This document shows positions 52,219-61,162 of a stretch of 63,086 nt of DNA, piece by piece. The first letter of the stretch is position 1; each line of letters begins with the position of its first letter. This stretch comes from RGIG6165 sp045545175 (GTDB lineage: Bacteria > Bacillota > Clostridia > Oscillospirales > Feifaniaceae): contig JAZQAK010000003.1 in assembly GCA_045545175.1 (NCBI GenBank), forward strand, positions 1 to 63,086, in the 5' to 3' direction. The position numbers were made by a program, and so were the translations under genes. Below the pieces are notes generated by a model that saw nothing but the letters and a program-made list of their open reading frames with translations, did not search any database and was not told where the DNA came from.

Positions 52219-54471
52219 ATGGACGTAAAGAAATTATCACTTGAAGACAGAGCGAGTCTGTGTAACGGTGCAACCACAAGACTTACTCATAAGGTTGAGG
52301 GGCTCGACAGCATACATATGTCTGACGGTCCTCACGGACTCCGTAAGGTTATTTATGACGGGGTTTCGGGAAATCCCAGAAAAGTTAAGACAACTTGTTT
52401 TCCCACCTCGGCGGGTCTTGCATGCTCGTGGAATGAAGAACTTATAGGCGAAGTAGGCAAAACAATTGCAAAAGAAGCAAAATCACAGCAGGTCAGCGTA
52501 ATTCTCGGACCTGCAGTAAATATCAAGCGTTCACCTCTTTGTGGAAGAAACTTTGAGTATTTTTCGGAAGATCCGTATCTTGCGGGAAAGCTTGCAACGG
52601 CATACGTAAACGGTGTGCAGGGTGAAGGCGTCGGAACGAGTCTTAAGCACTTTGCAGTAAATTCACAGGAGACGAGAAGATTTACGATTAACGAAGTCGT
52701 GTCCGACCGCGCACTCCGTGAAATATATCTGTCAGTATTTGAAATGGTCGTAAAAGAATCACAGCCCAAGACCATAATGGCAAGTTACAATATGCTCAAC
52801 GGTGAGCATACCTGCGAAAGCAAGTGGCTTCTTACAGACGTACTCCGTGACGAGTGGGGCTACAAAGGTCTTGTTGTGAGTGACTGGAAGGCAGTTACCA
52901 ACATAGGCAAGGCAATCACGGCAGGTTGTGACCTTGCAATGCCCTCAACGAACGGCGAATGGCCCAAAAAGGCGGTTGCAATGGTAAAAGAGGGCACTCT
53001 TGACGAAAAATATTTAAACAGGGCGGCACAGAGGGTTGCTGACCTTGCAGAGTGGGGTCTTTCCAACATAGACAATGATGCAACGTTTGACGTTGATGAA
53101 GACCACAGTGTTGCGGCAGATATTGCAAGAGAATGTATGGTGCTTCTCAAGAATGACGGTATGCTTCCGCTTAAAAAAGGTGAAAAAATTGCAATAATCG
53201 GCGGTTTTGCGAGAAATCCCAGATTCCAGGGTGGCGGATCAAGCCACGTTGTAACCACGAAAGTGGACGATATATTTGAAAATCTTGAGCAGATAGGCGG
53301 CGGTGAACTCGTTTACGCACAGGGTTATCCCGAAGAAAGCGATATTGCAGATGATGCACTCATAGCAGAGGCAGTAGAGGCGGCAAAGAAATGCGGTAAG
53401 GCAATTGTGTTTGCAGGTCTGCCCGACAGCTATGAAACGGAGAGTCTGGACAGAAAGCATATGAGAATGCCCGAAGCACACTGCAAACTCATTGAAGAAG
53501 TTGCAAAGGCTTGTCCCGATACGACGGTTGTTCTTTCAGCAGGTTCACCCGTTGAAATGCCGTGGATAGGAAGTGTAAATGCAATCCTTCACGCATATCT
53601 TGGCGGTCAGGCACTCGGCAAGGCAATTGCAGAGATACTTTACGGTGATACAAACCCCAGCGGTAAACTTTCAGAAACACATCCCGTAAGACTTAAGGAC
53701 AATCCGACCTACGGCTTCTATCCCGGCGACACGAAGAAGAGTATGCATGTAGAGGATATCTACGTCGGCTATCGCTGGTATGAAAAGAAGGAAATTCCCG
53801 TAAACTTCCCCTTCGGCTTTGGTCTTTCGTACACTAAGTACGAATATGAAAGCATTTCTCTCGACAAGACGGAAATGACCGACGAGGATACTCTTACGGT
53901 AACTGTAAAAGTTAAGAACGCAGGTGAGCGTGACGGTAAAGAGGTTGTTGAACTTTATACCGCTGCACCCGAAAAAACGGTAGAACTTCGTCCCGTAAAA
54001 GAACTCAAGGGCTTTAAAAAGGTATTCATTAAAGCAGGCGAGAGTGCAGAGGTAACCTTCAAACTTTCAAAGCGTTCGTTTGCATACTGGGATGAGGAAG
54101 AAAATAATTGGAGAGTGCCCACAGGCAAGTACAAAGTTCTCGTAGGAACTTCATCTGCAGAAATACCGCTTTGTGCAGAGATATACATAACGGAAAAGAC
54201 ACCCGTTTGTCATCCCATTACATTGGAAACGACGTATGGAGATCTTACCACAAGCCGTGCATACGACGGTGTTTTGGAAGATTTTGTAAAAGCAACGATA
54301 GCTGAAGAGTTTAAGGCTGACCAGTTGATGTCAGACGAGGCGAAGACTGACGCTACGGCTTATTACTGTCAGAACTATACCCCCAGAATGTCAGTATATG
54401 CACATTGGAACATACCTTTAGCCGACGTTGAAAAAGCAATTGATGAGGCAAATAAGAAACTTGGATATTAA
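52219..54471 (+). CDS. Glycoside hydrolase family 3 enzyme (beta-glucosidase type), copy 2
   Basis: This 750-residue paralogue of copy 1 has the same domain order and catalytic landmarks (MSDGPHGLR, VSDWKAVTN, GRNFEYFSEDPYLAG). Long stretches between residues 100 and 640 are identical or nearly so at protein and DNA level. The first 60 and the last 80 residues differ more. No signal peptide. GGGGTG precedes the ATG. Tandem duplication with diverging ends suggests different substrates or subunit contacts. Confidence 0.92.
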   Translation: MDVKKLSLEDRASLCNGATTRLTHKVEGLDSIHMSDGPHGLRKVIYDGVSGNPRKVKTTCFPTSAGLACSWNEELIGEVGKTIAKEAKSQQVSVILGPAVNIKRSPLCGRNFEYFSEDPYLAGKLATAYVNGVQGEGVGTSLKHFAVNSQETRRFTINEVVSDRALREIYLSVFEMVVKESQPKTIMASYNMLNGEHTCESKWLLTDVLRDEWGYKGLVVSDWKAVTNIGKAITAGCDLAMPSTNGEWPKKAVAMVKEGTLDEKYLNRAAQRVADLAEWGLSNIDNDATFDVDEDHSVAADIARECMVLLKNDGMLPLKKGEKIAIIGGFARNPRFQGGGSSHVVTTKVDDIFENLEQIGGGELVYAQGYPEESDIADDALIAEAVEAAKKCGKAIVFAGLPDSYETESLDRKHMRMPEAHCKLIEEVAKACPDTTVVLSAGSPVEMPWIGSVNAILHAYLGGQALGKAIAEILYGDTNPSGKLSETHPVRLKDNPTYGFYPGDTKKSMHVEDIYVGYRWYEKKEIPVNFPFGFGLSYTKYEYESISLDKTEMTDEDTLTVTVKVKNAGERDGKEVVELYTAAPEKTVELRPVKELKGFKKVFIKAGESAEVTFKLSKRSFAYWDEEENNWRVPTGKYKVLVGTSSAEIPLCAEIYITEKTPVCHPITLETTYGDLTTSRAYDGVLEDFVKATIAEEFKADQLMSDEAKTDATAYYCQNYTPRMSVYAHWNIPLADVEKAIDEANKKLGY

Positions 54472-54482
54472 AATGGGCTAAA

Positions 54483-55457
54483 TTAAACAAAAGAAGCAGA
54501 GTCAACAGACTCTGCTTTTTTTGTTATAGCTTCAAAAAATGACCTGCACAGTGAATTGTACGTTTCGATGACAAGCACCGAATCTTCAAGTCTGTCAGAT
54601 ACCTCGGGGCAACCGAATACGCCGACAACTATCCGGCGTTCACCGTATTTGTAGGCTGACAGAAGGTTGCAACCTGCCGCACTCGTCCTGCCCGACTTCA
54701 GACCGCAGGCGTTTTCTACGTAATATTCCGAATTGGGATTTACGAGAAGATTTACGTTGTAAACGGTTATGCTGTTTCCGTCAGCAAATTTTATGAGTGC
54801 CCTGTGCTGTGAAACGGTATCGGCAATAACAGCGTTATTTAACGCAAGTTCTGCAATTTTTATATAACATTCAAGTGATATGTAGTGGTCGTCGTCGTGA
54901 AACCCGTCTACCGTGACAAAATGGGTGTTCTCAAGTTCAAGCGTCTGTGCAACCGAGTTCATTTCGTTTACAAACACCGCAAGAGCATCTTTTGGAGAAA
55001 GTGAGTAGTCATCGGCAATTTTCCGTCCCGCATTTATTGCCAGCGTGTACGCCGCATCTCCTCCGCTCGGAAGAAGCAGGCACTTTATAAGCATTTCAAC
55101 CGTTAAGGTATTTCCTTTTTTAAGGCCTGCAACCGAGGCACCTCTCTCAACGAGGTCAAGCTCGTCGCCGACCGTTATATAGGTGTCGGAGTCAAGGTAT
55201 GTGAGTGCAACGTATGCGGTGAAAAGCTTCGTTATGCTGGCAGGGTACACCCTCTCTTTAAGGTCGCCCTGCAGATAGACGTATCTCTCCGCCGTAAAAT
55301 CATATACGAATGCCCGCTGTGCAGTCAGAATACTGCTCTCGGTTTGTATGATTGTCGGCTCTTCGGGCACAATCGGCTCCTCGGGCACAACCTCTGGTTT
55401 GCTGCATGAGCATAAAAGTATAGAAAAAATCAGAATTAAACATAAAATACGTCTCAT
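54483..55457 (-). CDS. D-alanyl-D-alanine carboxypeptidase lipoprotein
   Basis: This 324-residue penicillin-binding protein of the S11/DacF type trims stem peptides of the cell wall. It has a signal peptide with lipobox (LLCSC), a Glu/Pro-rich spacer, the SxxK motif SITK near 74 and KSG near 262. The second motif reads SGG instead of the usual SxN. It overlaps the CCA-enzyme gene by 4 bp. Confidence 0.88.
   Translation of the reverse strand: MRRILCLILIFSILLCSCSKPEVVPEEPIVPEEPTIIQTESSILTAQRAFVYDFTAERYVYLQGDLKERVYPASITKLFTAYVALTYLDSDTYITVGDELDLVERGASVAGLKKGNTLTVEMLIKCLLLPSGGDAAYTLAINAGRKIADDYSLSPKDALAVFVNEMNSVAQTLELENTHFVTVDGFHDDDHYISLECYIKIAELALNNAVIADTVSQHRALIKFADGNSITVYNVNLLVNPNSEYYVENACGLKSGRTSAAGCNLLSAYKYGERRIVVGVFGCPEVSDRLEDSVLVIETYNSLCRSFFEAITKKAESVDSASFV
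54494..54521. terminator. Terminator between GH3 copy 2 and the carboxypeptidase
   Basis: A 10-bp stem (54494-54503 with 54508-54517) with an AACA loop and a plus-strand T-run. It lies within the last codons of the minus-strand carboxypeptidase gene. Confidence 0.75.
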
Positions 55458-56767
55458 AAGTCTTTTTTTGCCTCTTCTAAAAGTGTGTCTTTGTCATTTT
55501 TAAGTTTTCCGTCAACTACAAGCGATAAAAGCTTTGCAAGGATTTCGCCCGTTTTCTGTCCCGTAAAACCGAGTTTTATTATATCGTGACCGTTTACGGC
55601 AAGTTGTTTTAAAGAAAAACATTCGTTATCTTCAAAAATTTCGTTAAGAATTCTTTCTGTCTCGTCGTAAAATTTCTGTCTGTCAAATTCGGGCGACTGG
55701 GCAAGGTTGTCGGCACGTTTGATTGCCATTAAATCAAGCATCGTCTCTTTACCGAATTTTGAAAGACGGCGTCGCAGTATTTTTCTGTTATTTTCCAGAG
55801 GATAGTCGTGATATTTGACAAGCGTGACAATACGGTGCGAATCCTCGTTTGAAAGTTTTAAGTCCCTGCATACTCGTCTTGCAATCTTTTCCGACACGTC
55901 GGCATGTCCGTAAAAGTGATTCTGACCGTTTTCATCCGTACTCACGGTAAAGGGTTTTCCCGTATCGTGCAGAATAAGAGCAAGCCTTAAAATACTGTCG
56001 CAGGGGGCAACCTGTGCCGCACGTACGGAATGTTCCCACACGTTGTAAATATGATGTATATTGTTTTGATGGCAATTATTCATATCCTCGACTTCGGGGA
56101 TTATCTGTGACAGAAGTGCGGTATGCTTCAAAAACAACCCGTCAAATTTGCCCGAAAGCGTCTTTAAAAGCTCGGTTGCAATGCGTTCTGCTGCAACGTT
56201 TTTTATGTGAGGGGCAAGTGCGATAATTGCCTTTTCGGTCTCTTGTTCTATTTCAAAACCTGTCACGGAGGCAAAACGAAGTGCTCTCATAAGACGAAGG
56301 GCGTCTTCTGAAAAACGTTTTTGCGGTTCACCCACGCAACGTATAACCCCGTTTTTTATATCTTCCTGTCCGCCGAAAAAATCACAGACGTTTTGATGCC
56401 TGTCCATCGCAATGGCATTTACGGTGAAATCCCTGCGGGCAAGGTCCTCTTTTAAAGATGAAACGAAGGTCACCTTGTCGGGACGGCGTGCGTCGCTGTA
56501 TTTCCCGTCCTGTCGGAAGGTGGTTATTTCAAGCGGTAACGAGTCAAGCATAACCGTAACCGTGCCGTGTTTAAGCCCCGTTTCGATTATATGATAACCT
56601 TCAAATGCTTTCATCGTCTGCTCAGGCAGGGCAGAGGTGGTTATATCGTAGTCGTGAGGTGTCATACCACGCAGAAAATCACGTACACAACCGCCCACGA
56701 GGTAGGCTTCAAAGCCTGCATTTTCAATTGTTTCAAGTGCTTTTAATGCACGTGCATCAATTTCCAT
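55454..56767 (-). CDS. cca: CCA tRNA nucleotidyltransferase
   Basis: This 437-residue class II nucleotidyltransferase with an HD domain shows LVGGCVRDFL and the metal-binding DYDITT, RRDFTVNAIA and EDALRLMRALRFA. The C-terminal HD phosphohydrolase region has LILHDTGKP and GHADVSEK. It adds or repairs the 3' CCA of tRNAs. An assignment as poly(A) polymerase cannot be excluded by eye. No strong ribosome binding site is seen, and its start lies 1 bp after the upstream gene's stop, so coupling is likely. Confidence 0.88.
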   Translation of the reverse strand: MEIDARALKALETIENAGFEAYLVGGCVRDFLRGMTPHDYDITTSALPEQTMKAFEGYHIIETGLKHGTVTVMLDSLPLEITTFRQDGKYSDARRPDKVTFVSSLKEDLARRDFTVNAIAMDRHQNVCDFFGGQEDIKNGVIRCVGEPQKRFSEDALRLMRALRFASVTGFEIEQETEKAIIALAPHIKNVAAERIATELLKTLSGKFDGLFLKHTALLSQIIPEVEDMNNCHQNNIHHIYNVWEHSVRAAQVAPCDSILRLALILHDTGKPFTVSTDENGQNHFYGHADVSEKIARRVCRDLKLSNEDSHRIVTLVKYHDYPLENNRKILRRRLSKFGKETMLDLMAIKRADNLAQSPEFDRQKFYDETERILNEIFEDNECFSLKQLAVNGHDIIKLGFTGQKTGEILAKLLSLVVDGKLKNDKDTLLEEAKKDL

Positions 56768-56768
56768 T

Positions 56769-59234
56769 TTAATATAAACAGGTCAGCATTTTTGCCGCCT
56801 CTCCTCTTGTGATGTTTCGTGTTGGCTTCAGCGTGCCGTCATCATAGCCTGAAATTACGGATAATCCCGTAAGTGTGGCAAGATAGGGTGATGCCCAGAC
56901 GGGTAAATCGGCAATATCGGCAAATTCCGCCACGCCGTCTTTATAGTCCGTGTCTATCGTTCTTCCGATTATGGTTATAACCTCTGCCCTCGTAACAACG
57001 GAGGTCGGGTTGAACACAACGTTTCCCTCAAGTGAGGTACTTCCCGTCATTATACCAAGCGAATATGCCGCACGGATGTAGGGGAGTGCCCATTCTGCCG
57101 TAACGTCGGTATCCGAATAGGGTAAAACGGTATCGTTATACAGCGTGGTGTCCACACCGAGATAGGATATTATCATTTTTGCAAATTCCTGCCTCGTTAT
57201 GCTGTTGCCAGGATAGAAATTGCGGGTATTGTCCGACATAAGTTCGCCGTTTGCCACACCTCTGTCAAACAGGTAGGTTGCAAAGGGGTCAGTCCACTGA
57301 CCTGCGGTGTCGGCAAATACAGAGACCGCTTCGCCGACGGTGACGGTTTGTGTCGTGCGCAGAGTATATCCTCTCTGTGCGCCCACGTCTACAGATATTC
57401 TGTGCATACCGTCCGTGAGAGTATATTCGGTTGTATATAGACCGTTATCGCCCGTTAAAGAGGCTTCTTTTCCGTCAACATACAGTTTTGCAGAGGTGTA
57501 GATGCCGGTTATTTCAAGTTTTGCAGACACTTCGTCGGCAATAAGCGTCACTATCGGGTCAGCGGTGTATGCAACGGTAACGGGAAGTGTGGCGGAATGT
57601 TTTCCGCAGGTTACCGTGATAACGTCCTCTCCCTCCGTGTCGGGTGCAGTATACACACCGTCAACAACGTTTTCGGAAAAAGTGAAAATACCCTGGTCGT
57701 AATAATAACTGTTTATACCGCCCTCTGCGACACCCGTGATTTCAACGGACTGTCCCGGTTCAATGGTGAGAGCATCTGTTTTACTTCCGTTTACGGCAAC
57801 TGCAACCGTGTAGGGTGCTTCAACTACCGCAACGGTCGTTTCGCCCGTAAGAGTGCCCGATTTTGCTGAAATTACAACGTTTCCTGCTGTGGTGGGAACA
57901 AAAACGTTATTTTCAATCGTACCGCCTTCGGAATAGAAGGTTACGTCACCGATTTCAGTAGGGGCATACGTTTCGTCGTAACCTGTAGCCGACAGCGTGA
58001 CCTTAGTTCCCATAAGAACGGTCGGATGGTCTGTGTTTATTGCAATGCCCTGTGCCTTCCCGCTGCCCTCCTGTGAGGAAACGAGCAGGATATAGTTTGC
58101 GCAGGGTCTCGGTTTACCGTCGGACGGGGAGTTTATAAGAGTTGCTTTTTCGGCACCTGCATAGGATACGGATATTGCGGTTGAACCGCCACCGTCAAGA
58201 TTTATGGCGTTGACACAACCGAGTTCACGCAGTCTCTGTGCAACTGTCGTCACCGACGCACCAACCGAGAAGGATGACTGTCTGCCGTCAAGCGTGTAGA
58301 GAAGCAGGGTACCGTCAGCCTTGATGCCAAGTGCGGTACGTGGTGCTTTTGCCGTGTCGGGACTTTCTATGATATTACCGTCTTTTATTATAATATCACC
58401 GCCGCCAACGGCATATTTTGCATTCATAAAGTTTTCGTCTGCGACGGTTGCGCTTATTTCAATGACGTCCCCCACGGCAAGTGAGGTAAGAAGGTCTTTG
58501 TACTTCTGGTCAGCATTGTTGTCAACCGTCAGTATCCAGCATCCCTCGGGAATGGCAATCGCACTTTCGCTGGGGAATACGTCTTCCACCGTCGCAAAAA
58601 CGGTTTGTCCGAGTGAAAAAACACTCTCTTCGGACGGACGCAGTACAACGTCGTAGCCCGGCGTTGTCGTTCTTGTCGAAGCGGAAAACCTTTCTGTCAG
58701 CAGATAAATACCGTAGGGCTGACGGAGTTTGTTGACGTGGTCAATCTTATACGTGTTCTCGCCAACTGTCATCGAAGCGGAAAAGGCGGGTGAACCTATA
58801 TAAGCCGTACCGTCTTCGTAAAAAGCAACTGCATTTTCCGTGGTGCAGGAGGCGTCGATTATACCGTCGTTTATGAGCATACCCAAAGGCAGACCCGTAT
58901 TGTAAGAAAAAAAGTCTGCATTTATTGCCGCGTGTACCCTGTACCCCGCTTTTTCGAGATTTGCGGTAACGGTTTCTATCGTGGAACGGCCGTACAGCTT
59001 GTTACCGTAATACATAATGGGGTAAACGAGTGTGTTTGGCGTATACGTCACGTATTTTTCCGACTGCTTGTGTGAGCCGTTGTAAAAATTATTCTGTATA
59101 AGTGTGGTGCCTTCACCGATAAGAGCACTTCGCTGAATGTGTGCGTAGCCGAATTCCTCAAGCGCAAAGGCGTTTGCACTCAAGGTGAATACGAGTGTGA
59201 CACATAACAGCAATGATAAAAGTCTTTTATTCAA
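56769..59234 (-). CDS. NAGPA-domain phosphodiester glycosidase with SLH repeats
   Basis: This 821-residue secreted protein starts at TTG and has a signal peptide ending near ANAFA. Residues about 90-375 form the DUF2233/NAGPA domain (AINADFFSYNTG, NAINLDGGGSTAI), which hydrolyses sugar-phosphodiester bonds. Ig-like repeats follow (about 385-640). Three SLH repeats end the protein (about 645-821, each with TRxE). It should sit on the cell surface bound to a secondary wall polymer. Confidence 0.9.
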   Translation of the reverse strand: MNKRLLSLLLCVTLVFTLSANAFALEEFGYAHIQRSALIGEGTTLIQNNFYNGSHKQSEKYVTYTPNTLVYPIMYYGNKLYGRSTIETVTANLEKAGYRVHAAINADFFSYNTGLPLGMLINDGIIDASCTTENAVAFYEDGTAYIGSPAFSASMTVGENTYKIDHVNKLRQPYGIYLLTERFSASTRTTTPGYDVVLRPSEESVFSLGQTVFATVEDVFPSESAIAIPEGCWILTVDNNADQKYKDLLTSLAVGDVIEISATVADENFMNAKYAVGGGDIIIKDGNIIESPDTAKAPRTALGIKADGTLLLYTLDGRQSSFSVGASVTTVAQRLRELGCVNAINLDGGGSTAISVSYAGAEKATLINSPSDGKPRPCANYILLVSSQEGSGKAQGIAINTDHPTVLMGTKVTLSATGYDETYAPTEIGDVTFYSEGGTIENNVFVPTTAGNVVISAKSGTLTGETTVAVVEAPYTVAVAVNGSKTDALTIEPGQSVEITGVAEGGINSYYYDQGIFTFSENVVDGVYTAPDTEGEDVITVTCGKHSATLPVTVAYTADPIVTLIADEVSAKLEITGIYTSAKLYVDGKEASLTGDNGLYTTEYTLTDGMHRISVDVGAQRGYTLRTTQTVTVGEAVSVFADTAGQWTDPFATYLFDRGVANGELMSDNTRNFYPGNSITRQEFAKMIISYLGVDTTLYNDTVLPYSDTDVTAEWALPYIRAAYSLGIMTGSTSLEGNVVFNPTSVVTRAEVITIIGRTIDTDYKDGVAEFADIADLPVWASPYLATLTGLSVISGYDDGTLKPTRNITRGEAAKMLTCLY

Positions 59235-59265
59235 AATTATATTCTCCCGAAAAATTTATGTTTAC

Positions 59266-59294
59266 ATTATAACAAAAACAGAGGTGTTTTAACA
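59266..59294 (-). promoter_or_regulatory. Possible promoter of the NAGPA-SLH gene
   Basis: A perfect minus-strand TATAAT has only a weak -35 (TGTTAA) 17 bp upstream, overlapping the cysE terminator. GGGAG lies before the TTG start. Confidence 0.35.
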
Positions 59295-59302
59295 CCCCTG
59301 TG
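59278..59302 (-). terminator. Terminator after cysE
   Basis: An 8-bp stem with one mismatch (59279-59286 with 59293-59300) overlaps the cysE stop and is followed on the minus strand by a T-run. Confidence 0.6.
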
Positions 59303-59924
59303 TACCTATTTCCTTAATTTGCTTTTTAAGCTCCATTATCTCGTGTTCAAGACGGCATATTTCCTGTGCAACGGGGTCGGGAATGTTAACTTGGTCGATA
59401 TCGTCAACACGCTGACCGCCGATTCTTACGATTTTTGCAGGAACGCCTACCGCCGTACAGTTGTCGGGCAGGTTGTGAAGCACAACCGCGTTTGCCGCAA
59501 CCTTTACGTTGTTGCCCAGAGTACAGGGGCCGAGAACTTTTGCACCGCTTCCCACCATTACGTTGTTTCCGAGAGTGGGGTGACGTTTACCCACGTCTTT
59601 ACCCGTACCGCCCAGCGTACAACCCTGATAGAGCATACAGTTGTCACCGATAATCGTAGTTTCACCTATAACTATACCGCTGCCGTGGTCGATAAAAAGC
59701 CCTTCTCCTATCTGTGCGGCAGGATGTATTTCAATATTGGTGAAAAACCTCGTTAACTGCGATATAAGGCGTGCTATAAAACGCAGGTGAATCTTCCACA
59801 GAAAATGCGACACCCTGTGCCACATAAGCGCGTGAACGCCCGGATATAAAAAGAAGATGCCCAGACTGCTCGGTGCAGCAGGGTCCTTCGCTTTGACAGC
59901 TTTTATGTCTTTGATAAGCCCCAT
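59289..59924 (-). CDS. cysE: Serine O-acetyltransferase
   Basis: This 211-residue hexapeptide-repeat enzyme makes O-acetylserine for cysteine synthesis. It shows IHPAAQIGEGLFIDHGSGIVIGE, described here as a left-handed beta-helix start, then GGTGKDVGKRHPTLGNNV and repeated GxxVKVAANAVV turns. A C-terminal helix follows. AGGAG precedes the ATG. It has its own consensus promoter. Confidence 0.94.
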   Translation of the reverse strand: MGLIKDIKAVKAKDPAAPSSLGIFFLYPGVHALMWHRVSHFLWKIHLRFIARLISQLTRFFTNIEIHPAAQIGEGLFIDHGSGIVIGETTIIGDNCMLYQGCTLGGTGKDVGKRHPTLGNNVMVGSGAKVLGPCTLGNNVKVAANAVVLHNLPDNCTAVGVPAKIVRIGGQRVDDIDQVNIPDPVAQEICRLEHEIMELKKQIKEIGTQGC

Positions 59925-59953
59925 ATCTTACTCCTATGATTCATAATATAGAG

Positions 59954-59982
59954 ATTATATAATTTGAGAGGCGGTCTGTCAA
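59954..59982 (-). promoter_or_regulatory. Consensus promoter of cysE
   Basis: On the minus strand TTGACA (59982-59977), a 17-bp spacer and TATAAT (59959-59954). The -35 hexamer lies at the centre of the inverted repeat at 59966-59993, which may therefore act as an operator. Confidence 0.8.
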
Positions 59983-59993
59983 GACCGCCTCTC
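59966..59993. promoter_or_regulatory. 12-bp inverted repeat around the cysE -35 box
   Basis: GAGAGGCGGTCT (59966-59977) and its exact complement (59982-59993) flank a 4-nt loop. It follows the small cysteine-rich gene, so it could be its terminator, but there is no T-run on either side. As duplex DNA it is a perfect dyad centred on the cysE -35 element. Confidence 0.6.
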
Positions 59994-60001
59994 TTGTCGC
60001 T

Positions 60002-60127
60002 TTAGTTGCAGCGGCAGGACGATGAGTTACCGCATATACCGCAACCGCACACGTAAAGCAGGATTGCAGCAACGGCAACGAGAAGAAGTATGTTGTCGCA
60101 GTCGAAAAGATTACCTAAACAGCACAT
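60002..60127 (-). CDS. 41-residue cysteine-rich membrane peptide
   Basis: A minus-strand frame with AGGAGG upstream encodes 41 residues: MCCLGNLFDCDN, one hydrophobic helix (about 13-26), then a tail CGCGICGN, SSSCRCN. Eight cysteines flank a single membrane span. Similar tiny Cys-rich membrane proteins occur in Clostridia without known function. It might bind metal or be lipid-linked, but that is speculation. Confidence 0.6.
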   Translation of the reverse strand: MCCLGNLFDCDNILLLVAVAAILLYVCGCGICGNSSSCRCN

Positions 60128-60181
60128 AGTAAGCCTCCTGAAAAAGATTTCAATACATACTATGCATTTATCTGAAATGGG

Positions 60182-60937
60182 TTACTGCTCTTCTTCTGTA
60201 AAAAATTTACGGCGTTTTCCTATCTGCGGTTCCTTATAGCCTGCAATACCGCTTCGGCAGAGTGCGCCGAAAAGTTTTGCCTTTATATCCTTGTTTTCTT
60301 TTCTGAGGTTGTTTATAAGCGTTGCAACCTCGGCACGCTTGGTCACACCGTCCGCCTTGCAGGGATTTTTGCAGACGGGCAGACTCATATGCGAGGCAAA
60401 GCCTTTTATATGGCTTTCGGGCACGTAAATAAGGGGCCGAATTACCGTTATATCCGACTTTGAAAGATAGGTCACGGGTGAAAAGCAGGAGAGATTACCC
60501 TCGTAGAGAAGTGACATCATAAACGTGTTTACCACGTCGTCAAAATGGTGACCAAGAGCAAGTTTGTTGCAACAGTTATCCTTTGCGGCGTTGCTTAAAG
60601 CGCCCCGTCGCATATTTGCACAGAGTGAGCAGGGATTTTTCTCCTTGCGTTCATCGAAAATTATCTGTGCAATATCAGTTTTGACAAGAATAAACTCTAC
60701 GTCGATTTTCTTGCAGAATTCGGCAAGAGGCGAAAAATCCGCCTCGGGAAAGCCCATATCAAGCGTTATGGCGCAGACTTCGTATTTATAAGGATAAAAT
60801 CTTCTCATCTCGGCAAGGACGGACAGCAGGGCAAGCGAATCCTTGCCACCCGAAAGACCGACGGCAATTCTGTCCCCCTGTGCTATCATTTCATAGTCCT
60901 CGACACAGCGTCTGAGAAGACTGAGCATTTTTCTCAT
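60182..60937 (-). CDS. TtcA-like tRNA 2-thiocytidine synthase family protein
   Basis: This 251-residue PP-loop ATPase shows SGGKDS near 29-34, the CxxC pair CSLC near 102-105 and GHHFDDVVNT, the marks of the TtcA/TilS group. TtcA thiolates C32 of tRNA using an Fe-S cluster. The upstream AAAGG is far from the ATG, and a Met three codons in is possible. It is divergent from the rplM operon. Confidence 0.85.
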   Translation of the reverse strand: MRKMLSLLRRCVEDYEMIAQGDRIAVGLSGGKDSLALLSVLAEMRRFYPYKYEVCAITLDMGFPEADFSPLAEFCKKIDVEFILVKTDIAQIIFDERKEKNPCSLCANMRRGALSNAAKDNCCNKLALGHHFDDVVNTFMMSLLYEGNLSCFSPVTYLSKSDITVIRPLIYVPESHIKGFASHMSLPVCKNPCKADGVTKRAEVATLINNLRKENKDIKAKLFGALCRSGIAGYKEPQIGKRRKFFTEEEQ

Positions 60938-61081
60938 ATATATAATAAACCTTTCAACGTGGTGCTACTATTTTACTGCATATAAAGCAAAAATGCCAAA
61001 AGAGAAAACTAAAGATAAAACGAGAAAAACAAAGAAAAACAGAGCAATGCGAAACTATATTAAAAAATATTAAAATTTTTG

Positions 61082-61110
61082 TTGACTTAGTGAAAAAGTG
61101 TAGTTATAAT
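61082..61110 (+). promoter_or_regulatory. Promoter of rplM-rpsI
   Basis: TTGACT, a 17-bp spacer and TATAAT lie about 50 bp before rplM. The short leader shows no obvious L13-type structure. Confidence 0.85.
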
Positions 61111-61162
61111 ATCACTTGCACTGAAAAAATCATTATTATTTTTAATATATGGAGGAAACATT

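Noticed and set aside
60993..61073. 26-codon lysine-rich open frame upstream of rplM
   Set aside because: No ribosome binding site, pure A-rich composition and position in a promoter region make it look accidental.
61111..61162. L13 autoregulatory leader RNA
   Set aside because: The leader is only about 50 nt, A/T-rich and lacks stable pairing that I can see.
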